The notes beneath the pieces are model-generated. The model had not been told where the DNA came from. It saw nothing but the letters and a program-made list of their open reading frames with translations, and searched no databases. The translations under genes and the position numbers were made by a program. A stretch of DNA of 34,328 nucleotides from a virus, in IMG/VR virus record IMGVR_UViG_3300011114_000614, positions 1-34,328 of that record. One strand, written 5' to 3'. The first letter of the stretch is position 1. The number at the start of each line of letters is the position of its first letter. This document shows, one piece after another, positions 1-6,023 of the stretch.

Positions 1-127
1 AAATAAAGCAGCAGAACTGTATACGGGTGTTAGCCCCATACAGGACAACCCCACAAGGTTGAAGGTAGGGACACCGACTAATCATCATCCCTACCGTAGC
101 CCTTGTATTGTCTAAAGGAAACACACA
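1..127. repeat. Terminal direct repeat, left copy (circular-contig overlap)
   Basis: These 127 bases are identical to 34202-34328 at the other end. An exact end-to-end overlap of this length is what de Bruijn assemblers leave on a circular or circularly permuted molecule, so the likely reading is an assembly joint, not a biological terminal repeat. The unique genome is then 34,201 bp. The repeat lies inside the structured non-coding region and reaches almost to the first gene at 129. Confidence 0.95.
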
Positions 128-128
128 C

Positions 129-341
129 ATGAACAGACAAGAAGCAAATCAACTCTTAAACCAAGTGAAGGGTGGCATATTGCACCCCCCCTCTGCCATC
201 ATTAAAGCCCTCACCATCACTGGAGATATACATGACAAATGTTCTAGCCCTTATAACTCTACTGACAGTAGGGGGACTGATAGTCATAGCCCCTCTGTAT
301 CTGATTTTGTTTTACAAATGTTGGAAGGAGAACAAGGATGA
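129..341 (+). CDS. Small phage protein of unknown function
   Basis: A 70-residue protein whose start at 129 has a good ribosome site (AAAGGAA at 114-120). The open frame extends upstream to a TTG at 108, but that would put the ribosome site inside the gene. The N-terminal half (MNRQEANQLLNQVKGG, then a segment ending in ALTITGD) resembles small conserved phage proteins I have seen; no function is known. The C-terminal half is polar, Ser-rich and overlaps a membrane micro-protein in another frame (232-351), so its composition may be constrained by that gene. It is the first gene after the structured non-coding region and overlaps the next gene by 4 bases. Confidence 0.6.
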   Translation: MNRQEANQLLNQVKGGILHPPSAIIKALTITGDIHDKCSSPYNSTDSRGTDSHSPSVSDFVLQMLEGEQG

Positions 342-351
342 ACATGACTGA
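232..351 (+). CDS. Single-span membrane micro-protein nested out of frame
   Basis: A 39-residue frame starts at ATG 232 with GGAG at 222-225, six bases upstream. It reads MTNVLALITLLTVGGL, more hydrophobic residues to about position 28, then a charged tail ending in KENKDEHD. This is one clear transmembrane helix with a charged cytoplasmic-type tail. It lies almost wholly inside the gene at 129-341 in a different frame and overlaps the gene at 338 by 14 bases. Strong hydrophobicity together with a good ribosome site argue that it is translated. Function is unknown; small early membrane proteins of phages often act on the host envelope or superinfection, but nothing here shows that. Confidence 0.55.
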   Translation: MTNVLALITLLTVGGLIVIAPLYLILFYKCWKENKDEHD

Positions 352-610
352 ACTGACGTTTAAAGAATTCGATGAACTTCTATACCGATACACATTAGGA
401 ATAACTTTTGACCATGGGGCGCAACGTATGTACCGCAATGAAAAGCATGGTCTTCAGCATGAAGTACACACTAAGCGAAACAAGCGTAGTGGGAAATGGC
501 ATAGCGAGAAAAGATGCTGGTTTCTTGATGGCGACAGCAGAGAGTTTCAAACTGTTGACCAGCTTTATTTGGCTTACATGGAAAAAGTTTGCGGGGTGAA
601 AGCAAAATGA
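338..610 (+). CDS. Hypothetical protein, 90 residues
   Basis: Starts at ATG 338 (an in-frame ATG at 344 is possible) with GGAAGGAG just upstream and a 4-base overlap with the preceding gene, which suggests translational coupling. The protein is soluble and basic in the middle (HTKRNKRSGKWHSEKRCWF) and carries no motif I recognise. It sits in the group of small genes before the promoter at 696-726. The opposite-strand frame over the same bases has no ribosome site and is disregarded. Confidence 0.6.
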   Translation: MNMTELTFKEFDELLYRYTLGITFDHGAQRMYRNEKHGLQHEVHTKRNKRSGKWHSEKRCWFLDGDSREFQTVDQLYLAYMEKVCGVKAK

Positions 611-695
611 AAGAACTCAACACATGACTATCCGACAACTCAGACGTAGACACAACCTGTTGTTTTTACACAGAGAAAGGAGATAAAAATATTTG

Positions 696-726
696 TTGAC
701 ATCAACTAATCTTCTGTGCTTATAAT
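696..726 (+). promoter_or_regulatory. Sigma70-type promoter for the recombination operon
   Basis: TTGACA at 696-701 and TATAAT at 721-726, both perfect hexamers, separated by 19 bases, which is longer than the preferred 17 but usable. Transcription would begin near 733, about 30 bases before the gene at 764. A short inverted repeat, GTTGA-CA-TCAAC, covers the -35 box and could be an operator. It lies in the only gap of size (611-763) in the left arm, directly ahead of the exonuclease/RecT cluster. Confidence 0.6.
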
Positions 727-763
727 CTAATCCCAATCAACATTACCTGAAAGGTTCGTGACC

Positions 764-1021
764 ATGAAACTGTGTATCAACTGTAAACACGCTATCTTCC
801 CGACAGACCACAACAACAGGGAAGTCTCCAAATGCGGTGCAAACCGCCCTACAAGCCTTGTAACAGGGCTTCTAGCACCCGTAGACAACCTGCCCTGGTG
901 CAACATAAACAGACTCCCTAATCAGCCTTGCAAGCCCTCTGCTGAACTCTGGGAAGCTGCACCTCACGTGATGACTCCAGAAGAGGAAGAGCAGATGCTG
1001 AAGGAGGCTAACTATGTCTGA
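764..1021 (+). CDS. Small cysteine-rich, probably zinc-binding protein
   Basis: An 85-residue protein. The ATG at 764 fits the GAAAGG ribosome site better than the GTG at 758. Cysteines at 4, 7, 24, 46 and 56 begin with a CxxC pair (MKLCINCKH) and suggest a zinc ribbon. The pattern resembles small phage proteins seen next to recombination genes, whose function is unknown. It is the first gene after the 696-726 promoter, and its last codons overlap the start of the exonuclease gene by 8 bases, so the two are probably translated together. Confidence 0.7.
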   Translation: MKLCINCKHAIFPTDHNNREVSKCGANRPTSLVTGLLAPVDNLPWCNINRLPNQPCKPSAELWEAAPHVMTPEEEEQMLKEANYV

Positions 1022-1907
1022 CTTCTCACCCGAAACCCGCAACTCCGCAATCTGGTCTGGTGACTCTCGCAAGGTAGCCAACGGCAGAGCAAACGAAGTT
1101 ATCCTGACAAAGCAAGGAATCATAGAGATAGAAGACTTGTCAGAGATAGAAGCTGTACAGATGGGTCATGTACTTGAACCTGTTATCGGCAGACTTGCAC
1201 AGGCCAAGCTAGGTGTAGAGTTAATAAAGATAGAGGACAGTCTCACACATGCCAAACACCCTTGGTTTAAGTCTCACTTTGACTTTGCTGGCAAACAGAA
1301 TGGCAAAACTATTCTGGTTGAAGCTAAGAACTACAACGCTGCAACTCGTTCTAAGTTTGACGTTAGCGGCATCTGTCCTCCAGCAGACATGGCTCAACTT
1401 GTTCACGAAGCTGCTGTATTCGGTGTCGATATGGTTTATCTCGCCGTACTATTCGGAGGTCAAGAATTCGTCCTCATTCCCTTCAACATCACAGAAGAAC
1501 AGAAAGAAGACCTCATCAAGCAGATGGCAGTTGTCTGGGGACACGTACAAGCAGGGACTACTCTGCCGCCAGAGACTGTGGAGCAAGTCAAACTTCTCTA
1601 TCCTGTCAGCACTGAAGAGGTCAAAACAGCCTCCGCAAGTGTTGAACAAGCCTGTCTAGCACTTGCTCAAATCAAAGAAACTATCAAGCAATGGGAGGCA
1701 CAGGAAGAGCAGTACGACACCCTTGTGCGGGGTTACATGCAAGACAAGTCAACCCTTGCCACCATAGAGGGCAAAGTCCTAGCGACTTGGAAGTCAGCCA
1801 AGCCTAGCGTCAAGTTTGATGCAAAGCTGTTTCAAGAAGCCATGCCAGACATCTACAAGCAGTTCATGCGTGAGATGCCTGGTTCTCGTAGATTCCTTTT
1901 AAAGTGA
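1014..1907 (+). CDS. YqaJ/lambda-exonuclease-type recombination nuclease
   Basis: A 297-residue protein with the PD-(D/E)XK nuclease layout of YqaJ-like viral recombinases. It has an upstream acidic motif, QMGHVLEPVI (Glu55), then HFDFAG (Asp90) and LVEAKNYN (Glu103-Ala-Lys105), in the usual order. Enzymes of this family chew one strand of double-stranded DNA ends 5' to 3', leaving a 3' tail for an annealing partner, here the RecT-like protein encoded at 2306. The C-terminal third (about 200-297) is helical and probably oligomerises or contacts the partner. The start at 1014 has a strong AAGGAGG site and overlaps the preceding gene by 8 bases. Confidence 0.88.
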   Translation: MSDFSPETRNSAIWSGDSRKVANGRANEVILTKQGIIEIEDLSEIEAVQMGHVLEPVIGRLAQAKLGVELIKIEDSLTHAKHPWFKSHFDFAGKQNGKTILVEAKNYNAATRSKFDVSGICPPADMAQLVHEAAVFGVDMVYLAVLFGGQEFVLIPFNITEEQKEDLIKQMAVVWGHVQAGTTLPPETVEQVKLLYPVSTEEVKTASASVEQACLALAQIKETIKQWEAQEEQYDTLVRGYMQDKSTLATIEGKVLATWKSAKPSVKFDAKLFQEAMPDIYKQFMREMPGSRRFLLK

Positions 1908-1915
1908 GGTTCACC

Positions 1916-2104
1916 ATGTTTTTTACAGACAAAAAGTTAGAGAGACGAGTTGCTGATTTAGAAGCAAATCTTTTCCAAATGAAGATGGATTTAGATGTTA
2001 CCGAAATTCGTTTGAGTGGGCTTATGAAAGCCTTCCCGCATGGCACTACCCGCACAGGTGAGCCACGTAAGAAGCCTGGTAGAAAGCCAAAGGTGCAAGC
2101 ATGA
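1916..2104 (+). CDS. Small coiled-coil protein with basic AT-hook-like tail
   Basis: A 62-residue protein starting at ATG 1916 behind GTGAGG, 8 bases after the exonuclease stop. Residues about 6-40 (KKLERRVADLEANLFQMKMD and on) form a heptad-like helix, so a coiled coil is likely. The C-terminus ends in EPRKKPGRKPKVQA, whose PGRKPK core resembles an AT-hook or other minor-groove-binding tail. A role as a small DNA-associated dimer in the recombination cluster is inferred from this and from its position between the exonuclease and RecT. Its stop overlaps the next start (ATGA). Confidence 0.65.
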   Translation: MFFTDKKLERRVADLEANLFQMKMDLDVTEIRLSGLMKAFPHGTTRTGEPRKKPGRKPKVQA

Positions 2105-2313
2105 AAGCCTATCCCTTTATTCACAAAGACCCTACCTCTGGCCTAACACGCATGGAAGAAGGAATGGATTTGCGGGACTATTTCGCAGGTTTGGCAATGC
2201 AAGGTATGTTTCATCAAGGCAGCAACGTACCTGAATTGATGGCAAAGAATGCCTACAAAATGGCAGATTGGATGATGGCAGAACGAACAAAAAAGGATGT
2301 TCCAAATGAGTAA
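2101..2313 (+). CDS. Conserved small phage protein, 70 residues
   Basis: Starts at ATG 2101 with a 4-base overlap with the upstream gene. The sequence has the pattern GMDLRDYFAGLAMQGM followed by an amphipathic helix (AYKMADWMMAER). This pattern recurs in many small proteins of phages and prophages of Proteobacteria; its function has not been established as far as I know. It ends 8 bases into the RecT-like gene, whose ribosome site lies within its last codons. Confidence 0.7.
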   Translation: MKAYPFIHKDPTSGLTRMEEGMDLRDYFAGLAMQGMFHQGSNVPELMAKNAYKMADWMMAERTKKDVPNE

Positions 2314-3166
2314 TATCGTAGCGTTTAATGACATGCAGCAGATGGCAGAGGTTGCCGCTGGTAGCAAGATGTTCGGGTTCAAGAACACGCAGGAAGCAAT
2401 GGCAATCATGCTGTTGTGTCAAGCAGAGAACCTACACCCCGCAGTGGCTATGCGTGACTTTCATGTCATCCAAGGCCGTCCTGCTCTCAAAGCAGATGCA
2501 ATGCTTGCCAGATTTCAACAGGCAGGTGGAACAGTTAACTGGAAGGAATATACAGATGAGAAAGTCACAGGCTTGTTTAGCCATCCAGCGGGCGGCACAC
2601 TTGAACTTAGCTGGACACTTGCTCAGGCTAAAGCCATTGGCATCGCCAGTAAGGATAACTGGAAGAACTATCCAAGAGCGATGCTACGTGCGAGAGTTAT
2701 CTCTGAAGGCATTCGTTCCGTCTTCCCAGGGTGCGTTGTCGGGGTTTACACGCCTGAAGAGGTACAAGATTTTGAACCACCCAAGGAGAAATTCATGGGG
2801 AGTGTGGAGCGGGTGGAGGACGTATATACGTTTGAACCTCCTGAACGTGTTGAGGACGGCGCATTCCCGCTACAAGTACCAGGCACTGACCAGCCGTATT
2901 CGAGGTTCTCTTCAACCGAGGATTGGATAAGCGGCTATGCAGAAATGGTTTCACGCATTGCAAACAGTAAAAAGCTCACTCTGGAGGAAAAGGCAGACAA
3001 GCTCTCCTCACTTGCCGAGTGCAACAAGCCTGTTACAGAAAACTTCAACACTCTGGACAAAGTCAAACTCAAAGGAGCAATCGTCCAAGCTGGAGGAACA
3101 GTCTCCCCAAAGCCCGACAAGTCCCAACCACTTCCCGATTCGGGACTCAGCGAGCCAATATTTTGA
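2306..3166 (+). CDS. recT: RecT-like single-strand annealing protein
   Basis: A 286-residue protein with the core of RecT-family annealing proteins. It has an N-terminal helical segment (AMAIMLLCQAENLHPAVAMR, about 31-50), then DFHVIQGRPALKADAMLARF (51-70), and a tryptophan/arginine-rich segment with NWKNYPRAMLRARVISEGIR (about 118-137). The proline-rich linker after residue 155 and the helical C-terminus are more variable. RecT proteins coat the 3' single strands left by the exonuclease and anneal them to complementary DNA. ATG 2306 is preferred to 2297 because AAAAGG lies 9 bases before it and would be too close to 2297. Pairing with the nuclease at 1014 makes a Red/RecET-type module. Confidence 0.85.
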   Translation: MSNIVAFNDMQQMAEVAAGSKMFGFKNTQEAMAIMLLCQAENLHPAVAMRDFHVIQGRPALKADAMLARFQQAGGTVNWKEYTDEKVTGLFSHPAGGTLELSWTLAQAKAIGIASKDNWKNYPRAMLRARVISEGIRSVFPGCVVGVYTPEEVQDFEPPKEKFMGSVERVEDVYTFEPPERVEDGAFPLQVPGTDQPYSRFSSTEDWISGYAEMVSRIANSKKLTLEEKADKLSSLAECNKPVTENFNTLDKVKLKGAIVQAGGTVSPKPDKSQPLPDSGLSEPIF

Positions 3167-3333
3167 CCCGCCTACAAGAAGGGAAAAGTCTGACACCACT
3201 GGAGGCATTAAATGACTTCAACTGTTTCAGGCTTGCAGCACATATCGAAAGTTTGCGGAAAGACGGACACAGAATCTTTACGCACATGGTTAATGAAAAC
3301 GGCAAGAAGTACGCCAAGTACACACTCAACTGA
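3163..3333 (+). CDS. Winged-helix (HTH_39-like) micro-protein with TTG start
   Basis: A 56-residue protein that appears to start at TTG 3163, sharing bases with the RecT stop (TTGA). The frame is open upstream to 3019, but that part overlaps the recT gene and looks like shadow sequence. The product (TRLQEGKSLTPLEALNDF, NCFRLAAHIESLRKDGHRIF, then a beta-hairpin-like end GKKYAKYTLN) matches the helix-turn-helix and wing of small phage winged-helix proteins of the PF14090 type. It probably binds DNA, perhaps as a regulator. The ribosome site is weak, consistent with coupling to recT. Confidence 0.65.
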   Translation: MTRLQEGKSLTPLEALNDFNCFRLAAHIESLRKDGHRIFTHMVNENGKKYAKYTLN

Positions 3334-3343
3334 AAGGATTTAT

Positions 3344-3661
3344 ATGGCGACAAACAATGCACACAAAGAGATGCCAGGCTCAGGTGTCATGTACTGGGAG
3401 GAGGAGGAGATGCGTAAGTCTCCCAAAGGCCCAGACTTTAAAGGATTCCTTGTCCTTGAATGTGATTACAAGGCAGGTGAGAAGCTGAAGATTGCTGCAT
3501 GGCAAAAGCCTACCAGCAGAGGGTTCAACCTGCTTGCGCTGAAAGAAGACAACTGGAGCAAGAAGAAACGTGAGGAAGAGATGAAGGACAAGGAAGTGCC
3601 TTCTAACTACGCACGTAAGCCATCTCGTTCACAGGATGATGATTCTGAAATTCCTTTTTGA
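3344..3661 (+). CDS. SSB-like protein with acidic C-terminal tip
   Basis: A 105-residue protein with AAAGGA at 3333-3338 before ATG 3344; the longer frame from 3212 runs back over the winged-helix gene and is not used. The centre (FKGFLVLECDYKAGEKLKIA, then AWQKPTSRGFNLLALKEDNW) is beta-rich with spaced aromatic residues, as in OB-fold DNA-binding proteins. The tail is basic, then ends DDDSEIPF, very like the acidic tip of bacterial SSB that docks host repair and replication proteins. It is shorter than host SSB (about 170 residues). A single-stranded DNA-binding role with exonuclease and RecT is inferred from the tip and context. Confidence 0.65.
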   Translation: MATNNAHKEMPGSGVMYWEEEEMRKSPKGPDFKGFLVLECDYKAGEKLKIAAWQKPTSRGFNLLALKEDNWSKKKREEEMKDKEVPSNYARKPSRSQDDDSEIPF

Positions 3662-3987
3662 TGGCAACCAAAAAAGTCTCTCCCACACAACGTAGTCTGG
3701 CTCACCTGCGTGAGTTGGGCTACCACGTTGAAATCGTTGAGAAGTGGAACAGCTTCACCAAACAACGAAAAGACTTGTGGGGATGGGCTGACCTACTTGC
3801 GATACGCAAGGGTGAGGTTCTGGCAGTGCAGGTGACCGCCTCTGCTGTCAGTGACCGCATAAAGAAGATTATGGCTTCCGACACTCTGGCACTTGTGCGA
3901 GATGCTGGAATCAGAATCGAAGTACACGGGTGGAGAAAATCCGCTAAGACCAACAAATACGTTTTGAGAATTGAGGACATATCATGA
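3661..3987 (+). CDS. PD-(D/E)XK-like nuclease-fold protein
   Basis: A 108-residue protein beginning at ATG 3661 with a one-base overlap with the SSB-like gene. It carries KDLWGWADLLAI (Asp38, Asp44) followed by a strand GEVLAVQVTASA (Gln57-Val-Thr59), then a helix and a strand RIEVHGW. This is the order of a resolvase or VRR-type PD-(D/E)XK fold, but the usual ExK is replaced by QxT, so the catalytic lysine is not in its canonical place. It may be a divergent Holliday-junction or DNA-end nuclease, or a non-catalytic DNA-binding relative. Its place in the recombination operon supports a DNA-processing role. Confidence 0.55.
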   Translation: MATKKVSPTQRSLAHLRELGYHVEIVEKWNSFTKQRKDLWGWADLLAIRKGEVLAVQVTASAVSDRIKKIMASDTLALVRDAGIRIEVHGWRKSAKTNKYVLRIEDIS

Positions 3988-4172
3988 CAGACCAAGCACC
4001 GCAACAACAAATTCAGATGAGCCAGAAGTCTTTGCAAGCAGCAAACAACTCAATTGGCTATTCCACCCAACTCATCAACATGAGCCTCCAGCAACTCTGG
4101 AATGTGGCCTACACCGCAGGTTACGAAGACGCTATGGAAATCATCAAGACTGACCAAGGAACACAGCAATGA
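3984..4172 (+). CDS. Small hypothetical protein, 62 residues
   Basis: Starts at ATG 3984 with a 4-base overlap (ATGA) with the nuclease-like gene and ends with a 4-base overlap with the glycosyltransferase gene. The N-terminal third is Gln-rich (APQQQIQMSQKSLQAANNS); the rest is an amphipathic helix containing LQQLWNVAYTAGYEDAMEI. No family is recognised. The unbroken chain of stop/start overlaps from 3661 to 4915 indicates one coupled translation unit. Confidence 0.65.
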   Translation: MTDQAPQQQIQMSQKSLQAANNSIGYSTQLINMSLQQLWNVAYTAGYEDAMEIIKTDQGTQQ

Positions 4173-4915
4173 GCAAGGCACACATCTTTGTAGCCACTCC
4201 CATGTACGGCGGTATGACCACTGGCTACTACTGTCAGTCACTGGTCAACATGACCGCTGTCATGAGAGCCAACGACATCGACATGAGCTTCTCCTGCATG
4301 TTTAACGAGTCACTCATCCAGCGGGGCAGGAACGCTCTTGCACACGGATTTCTGAACAAGAAGGATGCTACCCACCTGATGTTCATTGACGCAGACATTC
4401 GCTGGAATCCTGCCGACATCATTCCCATGATTGAAGCAGACAAGGACATCATCTGCGGTATCTACCCCAAAAAAGAAATCAACTGGCATGAGGTTGAAAA
4501 GGCTGTCAAAGACGGTGTTGAGGTTGACAAGCTCAAGACTCGTACAGGTAGCCTTGTGGTTAACCTTGTGGACTACCAGGGGACAGTCACAGTACCAGCA
4601 CATGAGCCTGTGGAAATCTGGAATGGCGGTACAGGCTTTATGCTTATCAAACGTGAATGCTTGGAAGACTTGTCAACAAAGATGGCAAGCTACATCAATG
4701 ATGTCACGTTCCTGTCTGGAGAAATCAAGCAGGACAAGATTGTGGAGTTCTTTGCCTGTGCGATTGAAGAGGGTGTAGGCAGACTGCTGTCAGAGGACTA
4801 CTACTTCTGTCAGGAAGCACGTAGACACGGGTACAAGATTTACGCTGCTCCGTGGGTGGTTCTGGGGCATTTTGGTAGCTACCTGTTTGAAGGTGGCTTG
4901 CTACCCGCTCCATGA
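4169..4915 (+). CDS. GT-A fold glycosyltransferase
   Basis: A 248-residue protein with a GT-A sugar-transferase layout. It has an N-terminal strand (AHIFVATPMYGG), the acidic metal/sugar-nucleotide motif in LMFIDADIRW (DAD at 74-76), an acceptor-side GTGFMLIKR (about 154-162), SEDYYFC (208-214) as the probable catalytic acidic loop, and His233 in LGHFG as a likely metal ligand. Such phage enzymes transfer sugars to modified DNA bases, to virion proteins or to host surface glycans; which applies here is not visible. It overlaps both neighbours by 4 bases and is coupled to the methyltransferase that follows, so the two may act on one product. Confidence 0.8.
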   Translation: MSKAHIFVATPMYGGMTTGYYCQSLVNMTAVMRANDIDMSFSCMFNESLIQRGRNALAHGFLNKKDATHLMFIDADIRWNPADIIPMIEADKDIICGIYPKKEINWHEVEKAVKDGVEVDKLKTRTGSLVVNLVDYQGTVTVPAHEPVEIWNGGTGFMLIKRECLEDLSTKMASYINDVTFLSGEIKQDKIVEFFACAIEEGVGRLLSEDYYFCQEARRHGYKIYAAPWVVLGHFGSYLFEGGLLPAP

Positions 4916-5376
4916 CCATCTCTCTTGACCTTGGGTGCGGTGAAACAATCCGCAACCCTTACCTGGCTATGCAGTGTGTAGGGCTTGATATAGAGGACGC
5001 TGACCTCGCTATTGAGCCTATCCCCTACCCTGATGACCATTTTGACTTTGTGACGGCATACGACTTTCTGGAACACATTCCCAGATTGTTGTATGTCCCA
5101 CACCGCAGATACCCGTTTGTGGAACTGATGTCAGAGATATGGCGGGTAATGAAGGTGGGCGGGAAGTTCTTGTCCTCAACACCAGCGTTTCCACATGCGC
5201 CAGCATTTCAAGACCCAACCCATGTCAACATCATCACGCCTCTGACCTTCGCAGAGTATTTTGATGACGAGAAGACCTGGGCAAAGATGTACGGGTTTAA
5301 GGGCAAGTTTCACATTAACGAGATGCGCTACCACGGCCCTCACCTGATAGCAGAGCTACAGAAAGTCAGCGTCTAG
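4912..5376 (+). CDS. Class I SAM-dependent methyltransferase
   Basis: A 154-residue Rossmann-type methyltransferase. Motif I is SLDLGCGE (residues 4-11), the acidic residue binding the SAM ribose is in VGLDIED (Asp26), FDFVTAYDFLEHI (44-56) is the motif IV region, and WRVMKVGGKF (77-86) is the conserved strand-turn of methyltransferase-type-11 proteins. It is shorter than free-standing enzymes (about 200-250), so it is a minimal domain. The substrate is unknown; coupling to the glycosyltransferase suggests sugar or nucleotide-sugar methylation. It is the last gene of the rightward arm, and its 3' end overlaps the convergent micro-gene at 5366-5461 by 11 bases. Confidence 0.8.
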   Translation: MTISLDLGCGETIRNPYLAMQCVGLDIEDADLAIEPIPYPDDHFDFVTAYDFLEHIPRLLYVPHRRYPFVELMSEIWRVMKVGGKFLSSTPAFPHAPAFQDPTHVNIITPLTFAEYFDDEKTWAKMYGFKGKFHINEMRYHGPHLIAELQKVSV

Positions 5377-5461
5377 CTTTACGCTTGGCAGGGGGTAAAC
5401 CTGCTGCCCTGCGTTGGTTGGCACTATAAAAGATATGTCTTTTTGCTTTCGGTGTTTTCAT
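5366..5461 (-). CDS. Tiny basic protein, 31 residues, end of late arm
   Basis: The frame starts at ATG 5461 and shares ATGA with the stop of the upstream gene at 5458, the usual coupling in this operon. It begins MKTPKAKRHIFYSANQRRAA and ends LPPAKRKARR; about a third of its residues are Lys or Arg. It is the last gene of the leftward arm and its final 11 bases overlap the end of the convergent methyltransferase gene. No family is known to me. Coupling and strong charge bias favour a real product, perhaps nucleic-acid binding, but it could be a chance frame. Confidence 0.45.
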   Translation of the reverse strand: MKTPKAKRHIFYSANQRRAAGLPPAKRKARR

Positions 5462-5685
5462 CTGCATCCCCATCTCTTTCTTGCTGCTTTGCCTCTTTCA
5501 CCTGTCCAACTCTTGCTTCTGGCGCAAAATGACTTGTGACGAGGGCCAGATTTTGTAGGTGCTTTCAGGTTGCTACCTGTAGCCCTGTTTGTCTTTGCTC
5601 TACCCTTAGCAGTCAGCCCTCCACCCTTCTTCACAGAGAGCTTCTCTCCTCTGCCTACAGATAGGTTGGGTGACTTCTTTCTCAT
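5458..5685 (-). CDS. DUF6321-like small basic phage protein
   Basis: A 75-residue, very basic protein. Its N-terminus, KKSPNLSVGRGEKLSVKKG, followed by GGLTAKGRAKTNRATGSNLK and then KSFCAR, matches a small conserved phage family I know as DUF6321. Proteins of this type usually end in an RKWxC segment; here the end is RKRWGCR, so it looks complete. Function is unknown. It overlaps the endolysin stop by 4 bases and lies among the last genes of the late operon. The high positive charge suggests contact with DNA or RNA. Confidence 0.75.
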   Translation of the reverse strand: MRKKSPNLSVGRGEKLSVKKGGGLTAKGRAKTNRATGSNLKAPTKSGPRHKSFCARSKSWTGERGKAARKRWGCR

Positions 5686-6023
5686 CCTACATTTCTTTCA
5701 AAGTGTGGGCAATCAACCAGGTTAGAAAAGTTGCCTCCCCATCTGTTCTTAGGGTGCAAGGACTCCCAATATGCACCCAGAGGAGCAATGGTTGCCTTGT
5801 CCCAGATTATCTTCCCATCCTTGAAGAAGTTCAAATCTATGGCACACCGCTTCAAGTGGATGCTGTTCATGGTCTTGGAACGGCCTGTCTTGAAGTAAAT
5901 GGCCTGTTGTTCAGGTGTACGGGACAGTTCCCCGCCAGTGACCACAAACCCTTGTTCTGTGGCGTAAGTGATGAGTTTGCAAGCATCTAGTAGGAATGCT
6001 GCCTGTTCTTGGTTGAGGCTCAT
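5682..6023 (-). CDS. M15-family peptidase endolysin
   Basis: A 113-residue cell-wall peptidase. It shows the M15 zinc site: SIHLKRCAIDL supplies His56 and Asp63 of the SxHxxxxAxD motif, and CPHFE supplies His107. GGELSRTPEQQ (Arg35) matches the conserved arginine of VanY/L-alanyl-D-glutamate endopeptidases. There is no separate wall-binding domain and no signal peptide, typical of globular endolysins of phages of Gram-negative bacteria. It would cut peptidoglycan peptides after the holin encoded just upstream (stop/start overlap of 4 bases) permeabilises the membrane. Confidence 0.88.
   Translation of the reverse strand: MSLNQEQAAFLLDACKLITYATEQGFVVTGGELSRTPEQQAIYFKTGRSKTMNSIHLKRCAIDLNFFKDGKIIWDKATIAPLGAYWESLHPKNRWGGNFSNLVDCPHFERNVG

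Noticed and set aside
624-686. 20-codon basic frame (MTIRQLRRRHNLLFLHRERR)
   Set aside because: No ribosome site upstream and only one copy; although basic like the micropeptides, it lacks the initiation context that supports those.
3212-3343. Longer start for the SSB-like gene
   Set aside because: The extra 44 residues lie over the winged-helix gene in another frame and look like shadow sequence; ATG 3344 has a good ribosome site.
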